The notes beneath the pieces were generated by a model. The model ran no database searches, had not been told where the DNA came from, and saw only the letters and a program-made list of their open reading frames with translations. A stretch of DNA of 64,000 bases, from assembly GCF_024979235.1 (NCBI RefSeq), contig NZ_JANLCM010000002.1, positions 682,001-746,000 on the forward strand. The letters are read 5' to 3'. Shown piece after piece: positions 32,857 to 41,951 of this stretch; position 1 is the first letter of the stretch; each line of letters begins with the position of its first letter. Position numbers and translations under genes: made by a program. This DNA comes from Herbiconiux aconitum (GTDB taxonomy: Bacteria > Actinomycetota > Actinomycetes > Actinomycetales > Microbacteriaceae).

Positions 32857-34455
32857 TCAGGCCAGCGAGATCAAGTCTGCGTAGTCCTTGTTCCAGTGAT
32901 CCTCGACGCCGTCGGGCAGAATCAGCACCCGCTCGGGGTTGAGCGCCTCGACCGCGCCCTCGTCGTGGCTCACCAGCACGACCGCGCCCTCGTAGTGCGC
33001 GAGCGCATCCAGGATCTCCTCGCGGCTGGCCGGGTCGAGGTTGTTCGTCGGTTCGTCGAGCAGCAGAACGTTCGCTCCGCTCACGACGATCATGGCCAGG
33101 GCCAGACGCGTCTTCTCTCCGCCCGAGAGCACGCCGGCGGGTTTGTGCGAGTCGTCGCCGGTGAACAGGAACGAGCCGAGAACGCGTCGCGCCTCGGTCT
33201 CGGTGAGGTTCGGCGAAGCCGACACCATGTTCTCGAGCACCGAACGCTTCACGTCGATGGTCTCGTGCTCCTGGGCGTAGTAGCCGACGCGCAGCCCGTG
33301 ACCGGGTTCGATCTGACCGGTGTCCGGCTTGTCGACGCCGCCCAGGATGCGCAGCAACGTGGTCTTGCCCGCACCGTTCAGTCCGAGAACGACGACTTTC
33401 GACCCACGGTCGATCGCCAGATCGACGGCCGTGAAGATCTCGAGTGAGCCGTAGCTCTTCGAGAGATTCGAGGCCATGAGGGGCGTGCGTCCGCAGGCCA
33501 CCGGGGTCGGGAACCGCAACTTGGCCACGCGGTCGACCGCGCGCACCTCTTCGAGACCCGAGAGCATCTTCTCGGCGCGTGCCACCATCTGGTGGGCGGC
33601 GGCGGCTTTCGAGGCCTTGGCGCCGAAGCGGGCGGCCTGCATCTGCAGCTGCGTCGCCTTCTTCTCGACGTTGACGCGCTCCTTCTTGCGGCGCTCCTCG
33701 TCGGCTTCGCGCTGCTTGAGGTAGTTGCGCCAGTTCATGTTGTAGACGTCGATGATCTGCCGGTTCGCGTCGAGGTAGAACACCCGGTTCACGGTCTCGC
33801 CCACGAGTTCGATGTCGTGGCTGATCACGATGAATCCGCCGTTGTAGCTCTTCAGGAACTCGCGCAACCACACCACGGAGTCGGCATCGAGGTGGTTGGT
33901 GGGCTCGTCGAGAATGAGTGTCTCGGCGTCGGAGAACAGGATGCGCGCCAACTCGATGCGCCGGCGCTGACCACCCGAGAGGGTTCGGAGGGGCTGGTCG
34001 AGGATGCGGTCCGGCAGGCTCAGGTTGCTCGCGATCGACGCGGCTTCCGCCTCGGCGGCATATCCACCGAGTGCGTCGAAGCGCTCGGTGAGGTTGCCGT
34101 ACTTCTTCATCGCGGCGTCGCTGACCTTGCTGTCGCTGCTCGCCATCTCCATCGACGACTGCTGCATGCCGAGTACCAGCGATCCGAGACCGCGGGCATT
34201 CAGGATGCGCGTGCGAGCCAGTTCGTCCGGATCGCCCGAGCGGGGATCCTGCGGCAGGTAGCCGAGCTCGCCCGTGCGATGAACAGCCCCGGCGGAGGGC
34301 TGGAGTTCGCCGGAGAGCACCTTCGTGAGAGTGGTCTTTCCCGCCCCGTTGCGGCCGACGAGACCGACTTTGTCGCCGGCTCCGACTCGGAACGACACGT
34401 CCTCCATGAGGGTTCGTGCGCCGACCCGGATGGCCAGGTCTGTAACGCTGAGCAC
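32857..34455 (-). CDS. ABC-F family ATPase (translation factor / ribosome protection)
   Basis: A 532-residue soluble protein with two ABC ATPase domains and no membrane part. Walker A motifs are VGRNGAGKTT and LGLNGAGKTT, and signatures are LSGGQRRR and LSGGEKTR. Each Walker B ends in LDEPTN. The charged linker between the domains (around EERRKKERVNVEKKATQ) is the P-site tRNA interaction motif of ABC-F factors. It probably acts on stalled ribosomes. I chose GTG 34455; a TTG four codons upstream is possible. Longer frames give a Trp/Gly-rich nonsense extension. Confidence 0.9.
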   Translation of the reverse strand: MLSVTDLAIRVGARTLMEDVSFRVGAGDKVGLVGRNGAGKTTLTKVLSGELQPSAGAVHRTGELGYLPQDPRSGDPDELARTRILNARGLGSLVLGMQQSSMEMASSDSKVSDAAMKKYGNLTERFDALGGYAAEAEAASIASNLSLPDRILDQPLRTLSGGQRRRIELARILFSDAETLILDEPTNHLDADSVVWLREFLKSYNGGFIVISHDIELVGETVNRVFYLDANRQIIDVYNMNWRNYLKQREADEERRKKERVNVEKKATQLQMQAARFGAKASKAAAAHQMVARAEKMLSGLEEVRAVDRVAKLRFPTPVACGRTPLMASNLSKSYGSLEIFTAVDLAIDRGSKVVVLGLNGAGKTTLLRILGGVDKPDTGQIEPGHGLRVGYYAQEHETIDVKRSVLENMVSASPNLTETEARRVLGSFLFTGDDSHKPAGVLSGGEKTRLALAMIVVSGANVLLLDEPTNNLDPASREEILDALAHYEGAVVLVSHDEGAVEALNPERVLILPDGVEDHWNKDYADLISLA

Positions 34456-34574
34456 AGAAGTATCCAATTCTTGTTGCGAAGGGGGAACGCTCCAGTCTAT
34501 CCGCCCTGCGCCGCCACCCTCCCCCCGCTCGCCCCCAGCGCAATCCGCCGCCCCACCCCGCGCCGCGCCTGACC

Positions 34575-34648
34575 CCGGAGTTCTCCAAACGAGACCGCAC
34601 CCGCAGCGCCCTGGCGTTGACCATGCCGTCTCGTTTGGAGAACTCCGG
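34575..34648. terminator. Long palindrome P1 (21-bp perfect arms)
   Basis: Perfect 21-bp arms (CCGGAGTTCTCCAAACGAGA at 34575 and on to 34595; complement at 34628 to 34648) enclose a 32-nt spacer. It starts 5 nt after the stop of the DUF559-type gene. The arm resembles that of P2 on the gene's other side. Confidence 0.85.
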
Positions 34649-34652
34649 CCAG

Positions 34653-35546
34653 TCAGGGCACGAGAAGTGCGCCGCGCCGATGTCGCGCAGCCCACCGGTG
34701 CTCGCCGCGGCGCATCAGGTCGCGGATGACGGCGAGCACCCGCTCCCATTGGAACATGACCTGCTCGTAGCTCAGCCGGATCACCAGGTACCCCATCGAG
34801 ACGAGCGCCAAATCCCGCCGCTTGTCCTCGCGAAACGACTTCTTGTCGGAGTGCCATCGGCGCCCGTCGACCTCGATGACGAGCCGATCCCCCACCACGA
34901 GATCGACGTCACCGACACCCGAGACGGAGACCTGGCTTCTGCATCGAATCCCCGCGGCGCGCAGACCGAGACGTGTGTGCGTCTCGACTCCCGACTCGGC
35001 AGGCGCGAGCACCTGAGCGAACTCGCTGTACCGGCGGGGTAACGTGTCGAGCAGTTCGAGAACTCGGGGCTGCCGGATCACCCTCAGATGCAGCGCAGAC
35101 TCCAGCGACGCGATCGCATCGAGCCGAGGTTGACACATCGTCGCGTGCAGCAGCGCCCACTCGATCGAGTCGACACCGCCCCGGGCGGGTGTCGGCGTGC
35201 TCGTCGGCCACGACCTGTGAATGTGCAGCCCATCAGCGGCAGCGCTCGGCGCGATCTTGTCGAAACGCGGTACCCGTACGTGCAGAAGGCGGGACTCTGG
35301 CGTATCCGCTGTCCAGACATCCCGAGCACGCAGTACTGACACGCAGGAGAGCGTTCCGCGCGCGGCGACCGAGCGCACCACCTCGGGCGGGGCACCCGGG
35401 AGCGCGACCCACCCGCGGCGGACGCGTCTCACGGCGCCGGCCGCCACTGAGGCGTCGATCGCGCGCAACGAGAAGCCGCGGGCAGCCAGCTCTCCGGTGG
35501 ACGCGACCCCTCCGAGCGCAGCGACAGATTCGGCGACGGTGTGCAT
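34653..35546 (-). CDS. AbiEi-like winged helix / DUF559 putative endonuclease
   Basis: A 297-residue protein. Residues 1 to 50 resemble the AbiEi-type winged-helix domain (GGVASTGELAARGFSLRAID...VRRVRRGWVALPG). Residues 180 to 285 resemble DUF559/Vsr-like PD-(D/E)XK nucleases: Glu188 in ESGVETHTRLGL, Asp213/Asp215 in GVGDVDLVV and Glu225/Asp227 in VIEVDGRRWH, followed by DKRRDLALVSMGYLVIRL. Proteins of this build are common in Microbacteriaceae and their function is unproven. It is bracketed by the related palindromes P1 and P2 and splits the sufT and ABC-F genes. The ATG at 35546 has no clear ribosome binding site. Confidence 0.75.
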   Translation of the reverse strand: MHTVAESVAALGGVASTGELAARGFSLRAIDASVAAGAVRRVRRGWVALPGAPPEVVRSVAARGTLSCVSVLRARDVWTADTPESRLLHVRVPRFDKIAPSAAADGLHIHRSWPTSTPTPARGGVDSIEWALLHATMCQPRLDAIASLESALHLRVIRQPRVLELLDTLPRRYSEFAQVLAPAESGVETHTRLGLRAAGIRCRSQVSVSGVGDVDLVVGDRLVIEVDGRRWHSDKKSFREDKRRDLALVSMGYLVIRLSYEQVMFQWERVLAVIRDLMRRGEHRWAARHRRGALLVP

Positions 35547-35643
35547 GCCGCGAGCCTGCCCGAACAAGGCGGCAGCCGGCCCTGGCCGCACACATCTGTG
35601 GACAACAGAACTACGCCGGGCCCTGTGGACAACGGCGGACGCT

Positions 35644-35713
35644 GGAGTTCTCCAAACGAAACGGCCACCGACGCCCTAGGGCGGTGCGGTGGCCGTTTCG
35701 TTTGGAGAAGTCC
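35644..35713. terminator. Long palindrome P2 (26-bp arms)
   Basis: Arms of 26 bp with one mismatch (left GGAGTTCTCCAAACGAAACG at 35644 and on to 35669; right 35688 to 35713) enclose an 18-nt spacer that contains GCCCTAGGGC. It lies 13 nt past the sufT stop. The outer 18 bases of its arm match P1 except for one G/A change. Confidence 0.85.
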
Positions 35714-35726
35714 GGGGAGGCGCGGG

Positions 35727-36056
35727 TCAGATGGAGAAGCCGAGGGCCCGCATCATGTCGCGCCCGTCGTCGGTGATCTTGTCGGGGCCCCACGGCGGCA
35801 TCCACACCCAGTTGATGCGGAACTGCTCCACCACGCCGTCGAGCGCCTCGGCCGTCTGCTCTTCGAGCACGTCGGTGAGCGGGCAGCCTGCGCTGGTGAG
35901 GGTCATGCTGATGACCAGAGCGTCCTGCTCCGCATCCCAGCCCAGATCGTAGATGAGGCCGAGGTCGACGATGTTCACGCCGAGCTCAGGGTCCATCACG
36001 TCTTTCAGCGCCTCTTCGACCTGGTCGAAGAGTTTCGGTTCGAGTGTCGTGACCAT
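35727..36056 (-). CDS. sufT: Iron-sulfur assembly factor SufT (MIP18/DUF59 family)
   Basis: A 109-residue protein of the MIP18/PaaD-like family, which helps mature Fe-S proteins. Diagnostic parts are VMDPELGVNIVDLGLIYDL, the conserved Cys in MTLTSAGCPL, and WMPPWGPDKI. It is the last gene of the suf cluster, 4 bp after sufC. In most actinobacteria sufS and sufU lie between sufC and sufT; here they are absent. Confidence 0.92.
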   Translation of the reverse strand: MVTTLEPKLFDQVEEALKDVMDPELGVNIVDLGLIYDLGWDAEQDALVISMTLTSAGCPLTDVLEEQTAEALDGVVEQFRINWVWMPPWGPDKITDDGRDMMRALGFSI

Positions 36057-36060
36057 ATCG

Positions 36061-36825
36061 TTATCCTACGTTCGAGCTTTCGAGAAAGCGATCGTATCCC
36101 TCGTTCTCCAGTCGCACGGCGAGCTCGGGCCCGCCCTGCTCGGCCACGCGGCCGGCGACGAACACGTGCACGAAGTCGGGGTGCACGTAACGGAGGATGC
36201 GGTTGTAGTGGGTGATCAGCAGGATGCCGAGCCCGGTGTTCGCCTTGGCTCGGTTCACACCCTCGGAGACGACCTTGAGCGCATCCACGTCGAGTCCGGA
36301 GTCGGTCTCGTCGAGCACCGCGAACTTCGGCTTCAGGAGTTCGAGCTGCAGGATCTCGTTGCGCTTCTTCTCGCCACCCGAGAAGCCCTCGTTCACGTTG
36401 CGCTCCCGGAACGACTTGTCCATCCGCAGCGCCTGCATCGACGCGTCGAGGTCTTTGATCCAGCCGCGGATGGCGGGCGCCTGCCCGTCGATCGCGGTCT
36501 TCGCGGTGCGCAGGAAGTTCGACACCGACACCCCCGGGATCTCGACCGGGTACTGCATCGCCAGGAACAGGCCCGCACGAGCACGCTCATCGACCGTCTT
36601 GGTGAGCATCTCCTCACCGTCGAGCGTCACGGAGCCGCCCTCGACGTGATACTTCGGGTGACCCGCGATCGCGTACGCGAGTGTCGACTTACCCGACCCG
36701 TTCGGGCCCATGATCGCGTGCGTCTCGCCCTCACCGATCGTGAGGTCGACGCCGCGCAGGATGTGCTTGGTCCCCTGCTCGGTCTCGACGCTCACCTGGA
36801 GGTCTTCGATCTTCAGAACCGACAT
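36061..36825 (-). CDS. sufC: Fe-S cluster assembly ATPase SufC
   Basis: A 254-residue ABC-type ATPase that binds SufB/SufD and powers cluster assembly in the cytosol. Walker A is MGPNGSGKST, the signature is FSGGEKKRNEI with the SufC-specific KKRNE, and Walker B is FAVLDETDSGLD. I use ATG 36825; an in-frame TTG at 36834 would overlap the Rieske gene. Only 1 nt separates it from the Rieske gene. Confidence 0.95.
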   Translation of the reverse strand: MSVLKIEDLQVSVETEQGTKHILRGVDLTIGEGETHAIMGPNGSGKSTLAYAIAGHPKYHVEGGSVTLDGEEMLTKTVDERARAGLFLAMQYPVEIPGVSVSNFLRTAKTAIDGQAPAIRGWIKDLDASMQALRMDKSFRERNVNEGFSGGEKKRNEILQLELLKPKFAVLDETDSGLDVDALKVVSEGVNRAKANTGLGILLITHYNRILRYVHPDFVHVFVAGRVAEQGGPELAVRLENEGYDRFLESSNVG

Positions 36826-36826
36826 G

Positions 36827-37153
36827 CTAATCAATCACTTTCGTCACGGTTGGGTCGATGTAGATGTCCCCGTCGATCACCTGGACCTCGAAGACGGGAA
36901 CGGGCTCGTAGGCCGGGAGCGACAGAGGCTTCCCGGTCTCGAGCGAGAACTTGGAGCCGTGGGCCCAGCATTCGAGGGTGTCGTCTTCGACGAAACCCTC
37001 GGACAACGAGATGTCACCGTGAGTGCAGGTGTCGCCGATGGCGTGGCATTCACCCGCCGAGTCCTTCACCAGAGCGATGGCCACGCCCCCCACCACGACG
37101 CGCAGCGCCTGGTTCACGGGAACGTCGTCGAACGCACAGACCTTCTCTGCCAT
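36827..37153 (-). CDS. Rieske [2Fe-2S] protein of the suf operon
   Basis: A 108-residue single Rieske domain. Ligand boxes are CTHGD near residue 43 and CWAHGSKF near residue 62, the pattern of dioxygenase-type ferredoxins. In this position between sufD and sufC it is found in many actinobacterial suf operons, where it may donate electrons for cluster assembly. No oxygenase gene is nearby, so a catabolic role is unlikely. It starts 2 bp after sufD. Confidence 0.9.
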   Translation of the reverse strand: MAEKVCAFDDVPVNQALRVVVGGVAIALVKDSAGECHAIGDTCTHGDISLSEGFVEDDTLECWAHGSKFSLETGKPLSLPAYEPVPVFEVQVIDGDIYIDPTVTKVID

Positions 37154-37155
37154 GG

Positions 37156-38382
37156 CTACTCCGCACCCTGGGAGCGGATGAGCTCCGCTTCGACGGCGGC
37201 AGCGAGCCGCTCCTCGAGCGCGGGCGATCCGATCTGCTGGATGATCTCCGCAAGGAAGCCGCGCACGACCAGTCGCCGCGCCTCCTCCTCGGAGATGCCG
37301 CGGGACTGCAAGTAGAACAACTGCTCGTCGTCGAACCGGCCGGTCGAGGACGCATGCCCCGCTCCGACGATGTTGCCGGTTTCGATCTCGAGGTTCGGGA
37401 TGCTGTCAGCCCGCGTTCCCTCCGAGAGCACCAGGTTGCGGTTCTGCTCGTAGCTGTCGGTGCCATCGGCGTGCGGGCCGATCAGCACGTCGCCCACCCA
37501 CACCGTGTGCGCGCCCTTGCCCTGCAAGGCACCCTTGTAGTTGACCCGGCTGCGCGTGTTCGCGGCGACGTGGTCGATGTACGGGCGCTGCTCCAAGAAC
37601 TGACCAGCATCGGCGAAATAGAGACCGAACGCATCCGTCGACGCCCCCTGCTCCACGAGATGGATGGCGGGATTGACCCGCACAACCGAACCACCGAGCG
37701 ACACGATGACGTGACGCAGGTTGGCATCGCGGCCGACCGTGGCGAAGTGACTGGAGAGATGCAGAGCCGAGTCATCCCACTCCTGAACGGTCACGACGGT
37801 CAGCTGAGCGCCCTCGCGCACGACGATCTCGACGTTCTCGACCAGATTCGCGGAGCCGGTGTGCTCCAGGATGACGGTGCCGCGGCTGTTCGGCGCCGCC
37901 TCGATCACCACGTGGGCGGCCCGCGGGGCGGTACCGAAACCACTGCGGCGCACGATCAGCTCACTGCTCTCCTCACCGGAGACCCGGATGTGCAGCGCCT
38001 TCTCCGCACTCGACCAAGCGTTCGCCGAGGCGCGGTCTTCGGGCGCACCGGCGGAGCCGATCAGCGCGTCGTCGCGCGCGATCCACTGGACAGAGAGACC
38101 CTCGATCGCGTCGGCGGCCGGCTCGAAGCCCACTTCCACCACCGAGCCGTCGAGCGGCTCCGCGGTGAGGTGTGCGATCTTCGCCATCGGCGCGAACTTC
38201 CACTCGAACTCCAGGCCCGTGACCGCGGCGAAGTCATCAGCCGAGGTGGACGTGAAGCGCCCGGAGCGTGTCTGCACCGGCACGAATGCCGATCCGCCGT
38301 CGGAGTGCGCCTGGAACCCATGCTGAACGGGTTCGACCCGGGCAGGAACGGACACGGGTGCGGTTGTTTCGGGTGCCGCCAT
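37156..38382 (-). CDS. sufD: Fe-S cluster scaffold subunit SufD
   Basis: A 408-residue SufB/SufD family protein. The C-terminal half holds the beta-helix core and the conserved region RVNYKGALQGKGAHTVWVGD, and later HASSTGRFDDEQLFYLQSRG with the conserved His. The N-terminal 150 residues are variable. It forms the SufBC2D scaffold with SufB and SufC. Its ATG follows the sufB TAA directly (TAAATG). Confidence 0.94.
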   Translation of the reverse strand: MAAPETTAPVSVPARVEPVQHGFQAHSDGGSAFVPVQTRSGRFTSTSADDFAAVTGLEFEWKFAPMAKIAHLTAEPLDGSVVEVGFEPAADAIEGLSVQWIARDDALIGSAGAPEDRASANAWSSAEKALHIRVSGEESSELIVRRSGFGTAPRAAHVVIEAAPNSRGTVILEHTGSANLVENVEIVVREGAQLTVVTVQEWDDSALHLSSHFATVGRDANLRHVIVSLGGSVVRVNPAIHLVEQGASTDAFGLYFADAGQFLEQRPYIDHVAANTRSRVNYKGALQGKGAHTVWVGDVLIGPHADGTDSYEQNRNLVLSEGTRADSIPNLEIETGNIVGAGHASSTGRFDDEQLFYLQSRGISEEEARRLVVRGFLAEIIQQIGSPALEERLAAAVEAELIRSQGAE

Positions 38383-39801
38383 TTAGCCGACGCTGCCTTC
38401 CATGCCCATTTCGATGAGCTTGTTGAGTTCGAGGGCGTATTCCATCGGCAACTCGCGCGCGATGGGTTCGATGAACCCGCGCACGATCATCGCCATCGCC
38501 TCGTCTTCGGGAAGACCGCGCGACATGAGGTAGAACAACTGCTCCTCGGAGACCTTCGAGACCGTGGCCTCGTGACCGAGCTGCACATCATCGACCCGGA
38601 TGTCGATGGCCGGATACGTGTCCGACCGCGAGATCGTGTCGACCAGCAGCGCGTCGCACCGCACCGTGTTCGCCGAGTGGTGCGCGTTCTCCGACATCCG
38701 CACCTCGCCGCGGTAACCGGCTCGGCCGCCTCCTCGGGCGATCGACTTCGACACGATCGACGACTGCGTGTAGGGCGCCATGTGGATCATCTTCGCGCCC
38801 GCGTCCTGGTGCTGGCCCGGGCCCGCGAAAGCGACCGAGAGCGTCTCGCCCTTGGCGTGCTCGCCGACCAGGTAGATCGACGGGTACTTCATGGTGACCT
38901 TGGAGCCGATGTTGCCGTCGATCCACTCCATCGTCGCGCCTTCGTGCGCGATGGCACGCTTGGTGACGAGGTTGTAGACGTTGTTCGACCAGTTCTGGAT
39001 CGTGGTGTAGCGAACGCGCGCGTTCTTCTTCACGATGATCTCCACCACGGCCGAGTGCAGCGAGTCGCTCTTGTAGATCGGCGCCGTGCAGCCCTCGATG
39101 TAGTGCACGTAGGAGCCCTCGTCGGCGATGATCAGGGTGCGCTCGAACTGCCCCATGTTCTCGGTGTTGATGCGGAAGTAGGCCTGCAGCGGGATCTCGA
39201 CGTGCACCCCCGGAGGAACGTAGACGAACGATCCGCCCGACCACACCGCCGTGTTCAACGCGGCGAATTTGTTGTCGCCCGAGGGGATGACGGTGCCGAA
39301 GTATTCGGTGAAGAACTCGGGATGCTCCCGGAGTGCGGTGTCGGTGTCCATGAAGATGACACCCTGCGCCTCGAGATCCTCACGGATCTGGTGGTACACC
39401 ACCTCCGACTCGTACTGCGCCGCGACGCCGGAGACCAGGCGCTGACGCTCGGCCTCGGGGATGCCGAGCTTCTCGTAGGTGTTCTTGATGTCGTCGGGCA
39501 GATCATCCCAGGTCTGGGCCTGCTTCTCCGTCGACCGCACGAAGTACTTGATGTTGTCGAAATCGATACCCGAGAGATCGGCACCCCACGTCGGCATCGG
39601 CTTACGACCGAAGATCTGCAGCGCCTTCAAACGGTTCTTCAGCATCCACTCGGGCTCGTCTTTCAACGCCGAGATGTTCGCGACCACCGATTCGTTGATG
39701 CCGCGCTTCGCGCTGGCACCGGCCGCGTCGGAGTCCGACCAACCGAACTCATACACGCCGAGGTTCTCGAGTTCGGGCCGGTCGATGAGCACATCTGACA
39801 T
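38383..39801 (-). CDS. sufB: Fe-S cluster scaffold subunit SufB
   Basis: A 472-residue scaffold on which the Fe-S cluster is built. Motifs include [32 protein letters not shown] (with a conserved Cys), [11 protein letters not shown] and [25 protein letters not shown] with the conserved catalytic Cys. It begins the operon sufB-sufD-Rieske-sufC-sufT. GGGAG lies about 6 nt before the ATG. No SufR-type repressor gene is next to it, unlike in mycobacteria. Confidence 0.97.
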   Translation of the reverse strand: MSDVLIDRPELENLGVYEFGWSDSDAAGASAKRGINESVVANISALKDEPEWMLKNRLKALQIFGRKPMPTWGADLSGIDFDNIKYFVRSTEKQAQTWDDLPDDIKNTYEKLGIPEAERQRLVSGVAAQYESEVVYHQIREDLEAQGVIFMDTDTALREHPEFFTEYFGTVIPSGDNKFAALNTAVWSGGSFVYVPPGVHVEIPLQAYFRINTENMGQFERTLIIADEGSYVHYIEGCTAPIYKSDSLHSAVVEIIVKKNARVRYTTIQNWSNNVYNLVTKRAIAHEGATMEWIDGNIGSKVTMKYPSIYLVGEHAKGETLSVAFAGPGQHQDAGAKMIHMAPYTQSSIVSKSIARGGGRAGYRGEVRMSENAHHSANTVRCDALLVDTISRSDTYPAIDIRVDDVQLGHEATVSKVSEEQLFYLMSRGLPEDEAMAMIVRGFIEPIARELPMEYALELNKLIEMGMEGSVG

Positions 39802-39920
39802 GGCTGACTCCCTTCATTGCTGCTGACAACCTTCAACGAGTCAAAGGTCTCCGACATTCCATCGTCGCCGCGATCTATCTGCCGCGTGGCGATTCAGGGC
39901 GGATTGTGTGTCGGGCAGAA

Positions 39921-40886
39921 CTACGCGTTAAGAGCGTGTTCCCGAGATCCCATTGTATACGTGCCCGTCTGGGGCCGGGCGAAGAGTTGCGGATGCACAT
40001 CCAACAGCACCCGGAGCGCGCCTACCCAGACCAGGGCGGAGCCGAGCAGGTGCAGCACCACGAGCCATTCGGGCAAGCCGAGCAGAGCCTGGGTGACACC
40101 GAGGGCCGCCTGGAGAACGACCACCACCACGAACGTCAGTGCGCGCCGGCGGGCGATCTCCGCGCCCGGGATGCGCGACAGGGCCACCAGGAGAACGACG
40201 CCGAGACCGAGGGTGGCGAAGCCGAGCACGCCGTGCACGACGGCGACGTCGGCCCAGACGAACGCCATGCGGGGCACATCCGCGGAGTCGCCGGCGTGCG
40301 GGCCGGAGCCGGTCACGAGTGTGCCCACCAGGATGAGCACGGCGGTGACGCCCACGAGCACCCAGGCGAGGGCGCCGAGCCAGCGCGGGAACACGGTCTC
40401 GGCCGACTGACCGCGGTGCGCGCGATGCCAGGTGAGCGTCGTCGTGGTGAGCAGGGCGACGGCGAGCACGAAGTGCATGGCGACGATGTAGGGGTTCAGC
40501 TCGCTCAACACGGTCACACCGCCGGCCAAGGCGTTGATCACGACGAGCCAGAACTGCGACCAGGCCAGCCGCGTCATGGTGCGGTCGCGCGGCTTCTGCA
40601 ACCGGGCAGCGACGATCGCCCAGCCGACGGCCGCGATCAGCACTCCGGTGAGCGCCCGGTTGGTGAACTCGATGAAACCGTGGATGCCGAGTTCGGGAGT
40701 GGTGGTGAGCGATCCGGTGTCGCAGGCGGGCCAGGTCGGGCATCCGAGCCCCGAACCGGTGACGCGCACGACGCCGCCGGTGACGATGATGAGGATGCTC
40801 ACCACGAGCGCCGCCGTCGTGCCCCAGCGCAGAGCGCGGGGCGTGAGGGTCCAGCGGTCGGCAGCCCAGCCGAGGGGAGTTTTCAT
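39921..40886 (-). CDS. ctaA: Haem A synthase (COX15/CtaA family)
   Basis: A 321-residue polytopic membrane enzyme that oxidises haem O to haem A for cytochrome oxidase. About eight helices are visible. The conserved cysteine pair is in GCPTWPAC near residue 49, and haem-ligand histidines occur in GIHGFIEFTNRAL, AMHFVLA and VVHGVLGF. It lies 7 bp after ctaB on the same strand. The 119-bp gap to sufB shows no clear promoter, so read-through into suf is possible. Confidence 0.92.
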   Translation of the reverse strand: MKTPLGWAADRWTLTPRALRWGTTAALVVSILIIVTGGVVRVTGSGLGCPTWPACDTGSLTTTPELGIHGFIEFTNRALTGVLIAAVGWAIVAARLQKPRDRTMTRLAWSQFWLVVINALAGGVTVLSELNPYIVAMHFVLAVALLTTTTLTWHRAHRGQSAETVFPRWLGALAWVLVGVTAVLILVGTLVTGSGPHAGDSADVPRMAFVWADVAVVHGVLGFATLGLGVVLLVALSRIPGAEIARRRALTFVVVVVLQAALGVTQALLGLPEWLVVLHLLGSALVWVGALRVLLDVHPQLFARPQTGTYTMGSREHALNA

Positions 40887-40893
40887 GGCGCCC

Positions 40894-41814
40894 TCAGAAC
40901 GGCAGCAGCGGATCGATCGCCACGGCGAGGAAGATCAGCGTGAGATAGGTGATGGAGCCGTGGAACACGCGCATCGGCTTGATCGAGAGATCGCGGATCG
41001 AGCGGCTGTAGAGCCGGTGCGACTCGAACAGGAACCAGGCGCCGGCGGCGACGGCCGTGATCGAGTAGACCAGGCCCATGTGCCCGACCGGGATGAGCAG
41101 CAGCGAGCAGGCCACCATCGCCCAGGCGTAGAGCACGATCTGCAGGCCCACCACGACGCGGCCGCGAACCACGGCCAGCATCGGCACGCCTGCCGTCTTG
41201 TAGTCGGTGCGGTACTTCATCGAGAGCGGCCAGTAATGCGGCGGCGTCCAGAGGAAGATGATGCCGAAGAGGATGAGCGCCTGCCAGGAGAGCGAATTCG
41301 TGACGGCCGCCCAGCCGATCAGCACCGGCATGCAGCCGGCGGTTCCGCCCCAGACGATGTTCTGCGGGGTGCGGCGCTTCAGCACGAGCGTGTAGAGCAG
41401 CACGTAGATGAGGATCGCGAGCAGCGACAGGGATGCGGCGAGCAGGTTGGTGAAGACGGCCAGCCAGACGATCGAGATGACCCCGATGGTCCAGGCGAAG
41501 ACGAGCGCCTCCCGGTCGCTGAGCACGCCGGTGACCAGCGGCCGCTTCGACGTGCGGTTCATCACGCGATCGATGTCGCGGTCGAAATAGCAGTTGAAGG
41601 CGCCGGCGCTGCCGGCCGAAAGGGCTCCGCCGATGAGGGTGGCGAACACCAGCCAGATGTTGGGGATGCCGTTCTGGGCCAGGATCATGACCGGAACGGT
41701 GGTGACGAGAAGAAGCTCGATGACCCGCGGTTTGGTGAGGGCGAAGTACGCCTTCACCTTCTCCATCGGGCTGATTCGCCGATGCTCTATCCGGCCGTCA
41801 ACCGCTACGTCCAT
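40894..41814 (-). CDS. ctaB: Protohaem IX farnesyltransferase (haem O synthase)
   Basis: A 306-residue UbiA-family prenyltransferase that adds farnesyl to haem B. The first Asp-rich motif is [20 protein letters not shown], and the second lies around [13 protein letters not shown]. Nine hydrophobic segments are visible. The start ATG 41814 has GAGGAG 2 nt upstream, which is close; ATG 41766 is the alternative. It is divergent from tkt, as in mycobacteria. Confidence 0.93.
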   Translation of the reverse strand: MDVAVDGRIEHRRISPMEKVKAYFALTKPRVIELLLVTTVPVMILAQNGIPNIWLVFATLIGGALSAGSAGAFNCYFDRDIDRVMNRTSKRPLVTGVLSDREALVFAWTIGVISIVWLAVFTNLLAASLSLLAILIYVLLYTLVLKRRTPQNIVWGGTAGCMPVLIGWAAVTNSLSWQALILFGIIFLWTPPHYWPLSMKYRTDYKTAGVPMLAVVRGRVVVGLQIVLYAWAMVACSLLLIPVGHMGLVYSITAVAAGAWFLFESHRLYSRSIRDLSIKPMRVFHGSITYLTLIFLAVAIDPLLPF

Positions 41815-41852
41815 TACTCCTCATTACGTGCCCGTTGGTGAACCCCTGGCCA

Positions 41853-41858
41853 AGTCTA
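41853..41858 (-). promoter_or_regulatory. -10 (TAGACT) of ctaB
   Basis: TAGACT lies 38 nt before the ctaB ATG on the minus strand, in the 137-bp divergent gap with tkt. Confidence 0.45.
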
Positions 41859-41891
41859 TTCGATGGCGGGCGGCGGCCCCGCCCGCGCCGA

Positions 41892-41897
41892 TATGAT
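41892..41897 (+). promoter_or_regulatory. -10 (TATGAT) of the tkt operon
   Basis: TATGAT is close to the sigma-70 consensus and lies 54 nt before the tkt GTG. The bases upstream are GC-rich and show no good -35. Confidence 0.5.
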
Positions 41898-41951
41898 TGG
41901 TGCGGACGATTCCTTAGACAGGAATTGCAATCGAGAAGGGTCATATACCTC

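Noticed and set aside
35953..39798. A 1281-codon open frame on the plus strand
   Set aside because: It is antisense to sufC, the Rieske gene, sufD and sufB, all of which are unambiguous. High GC content keeps the complementary frame open; the translation is rich in Arg, His, Val and Asp with no fold.
31987..41814. A single haem A/cytochrome oxidase operon
   Set aside because: SURF1 is on the plus strand and ctaA/ctaB are on the minus strand with nine genes between, so they are not cotranscribed.
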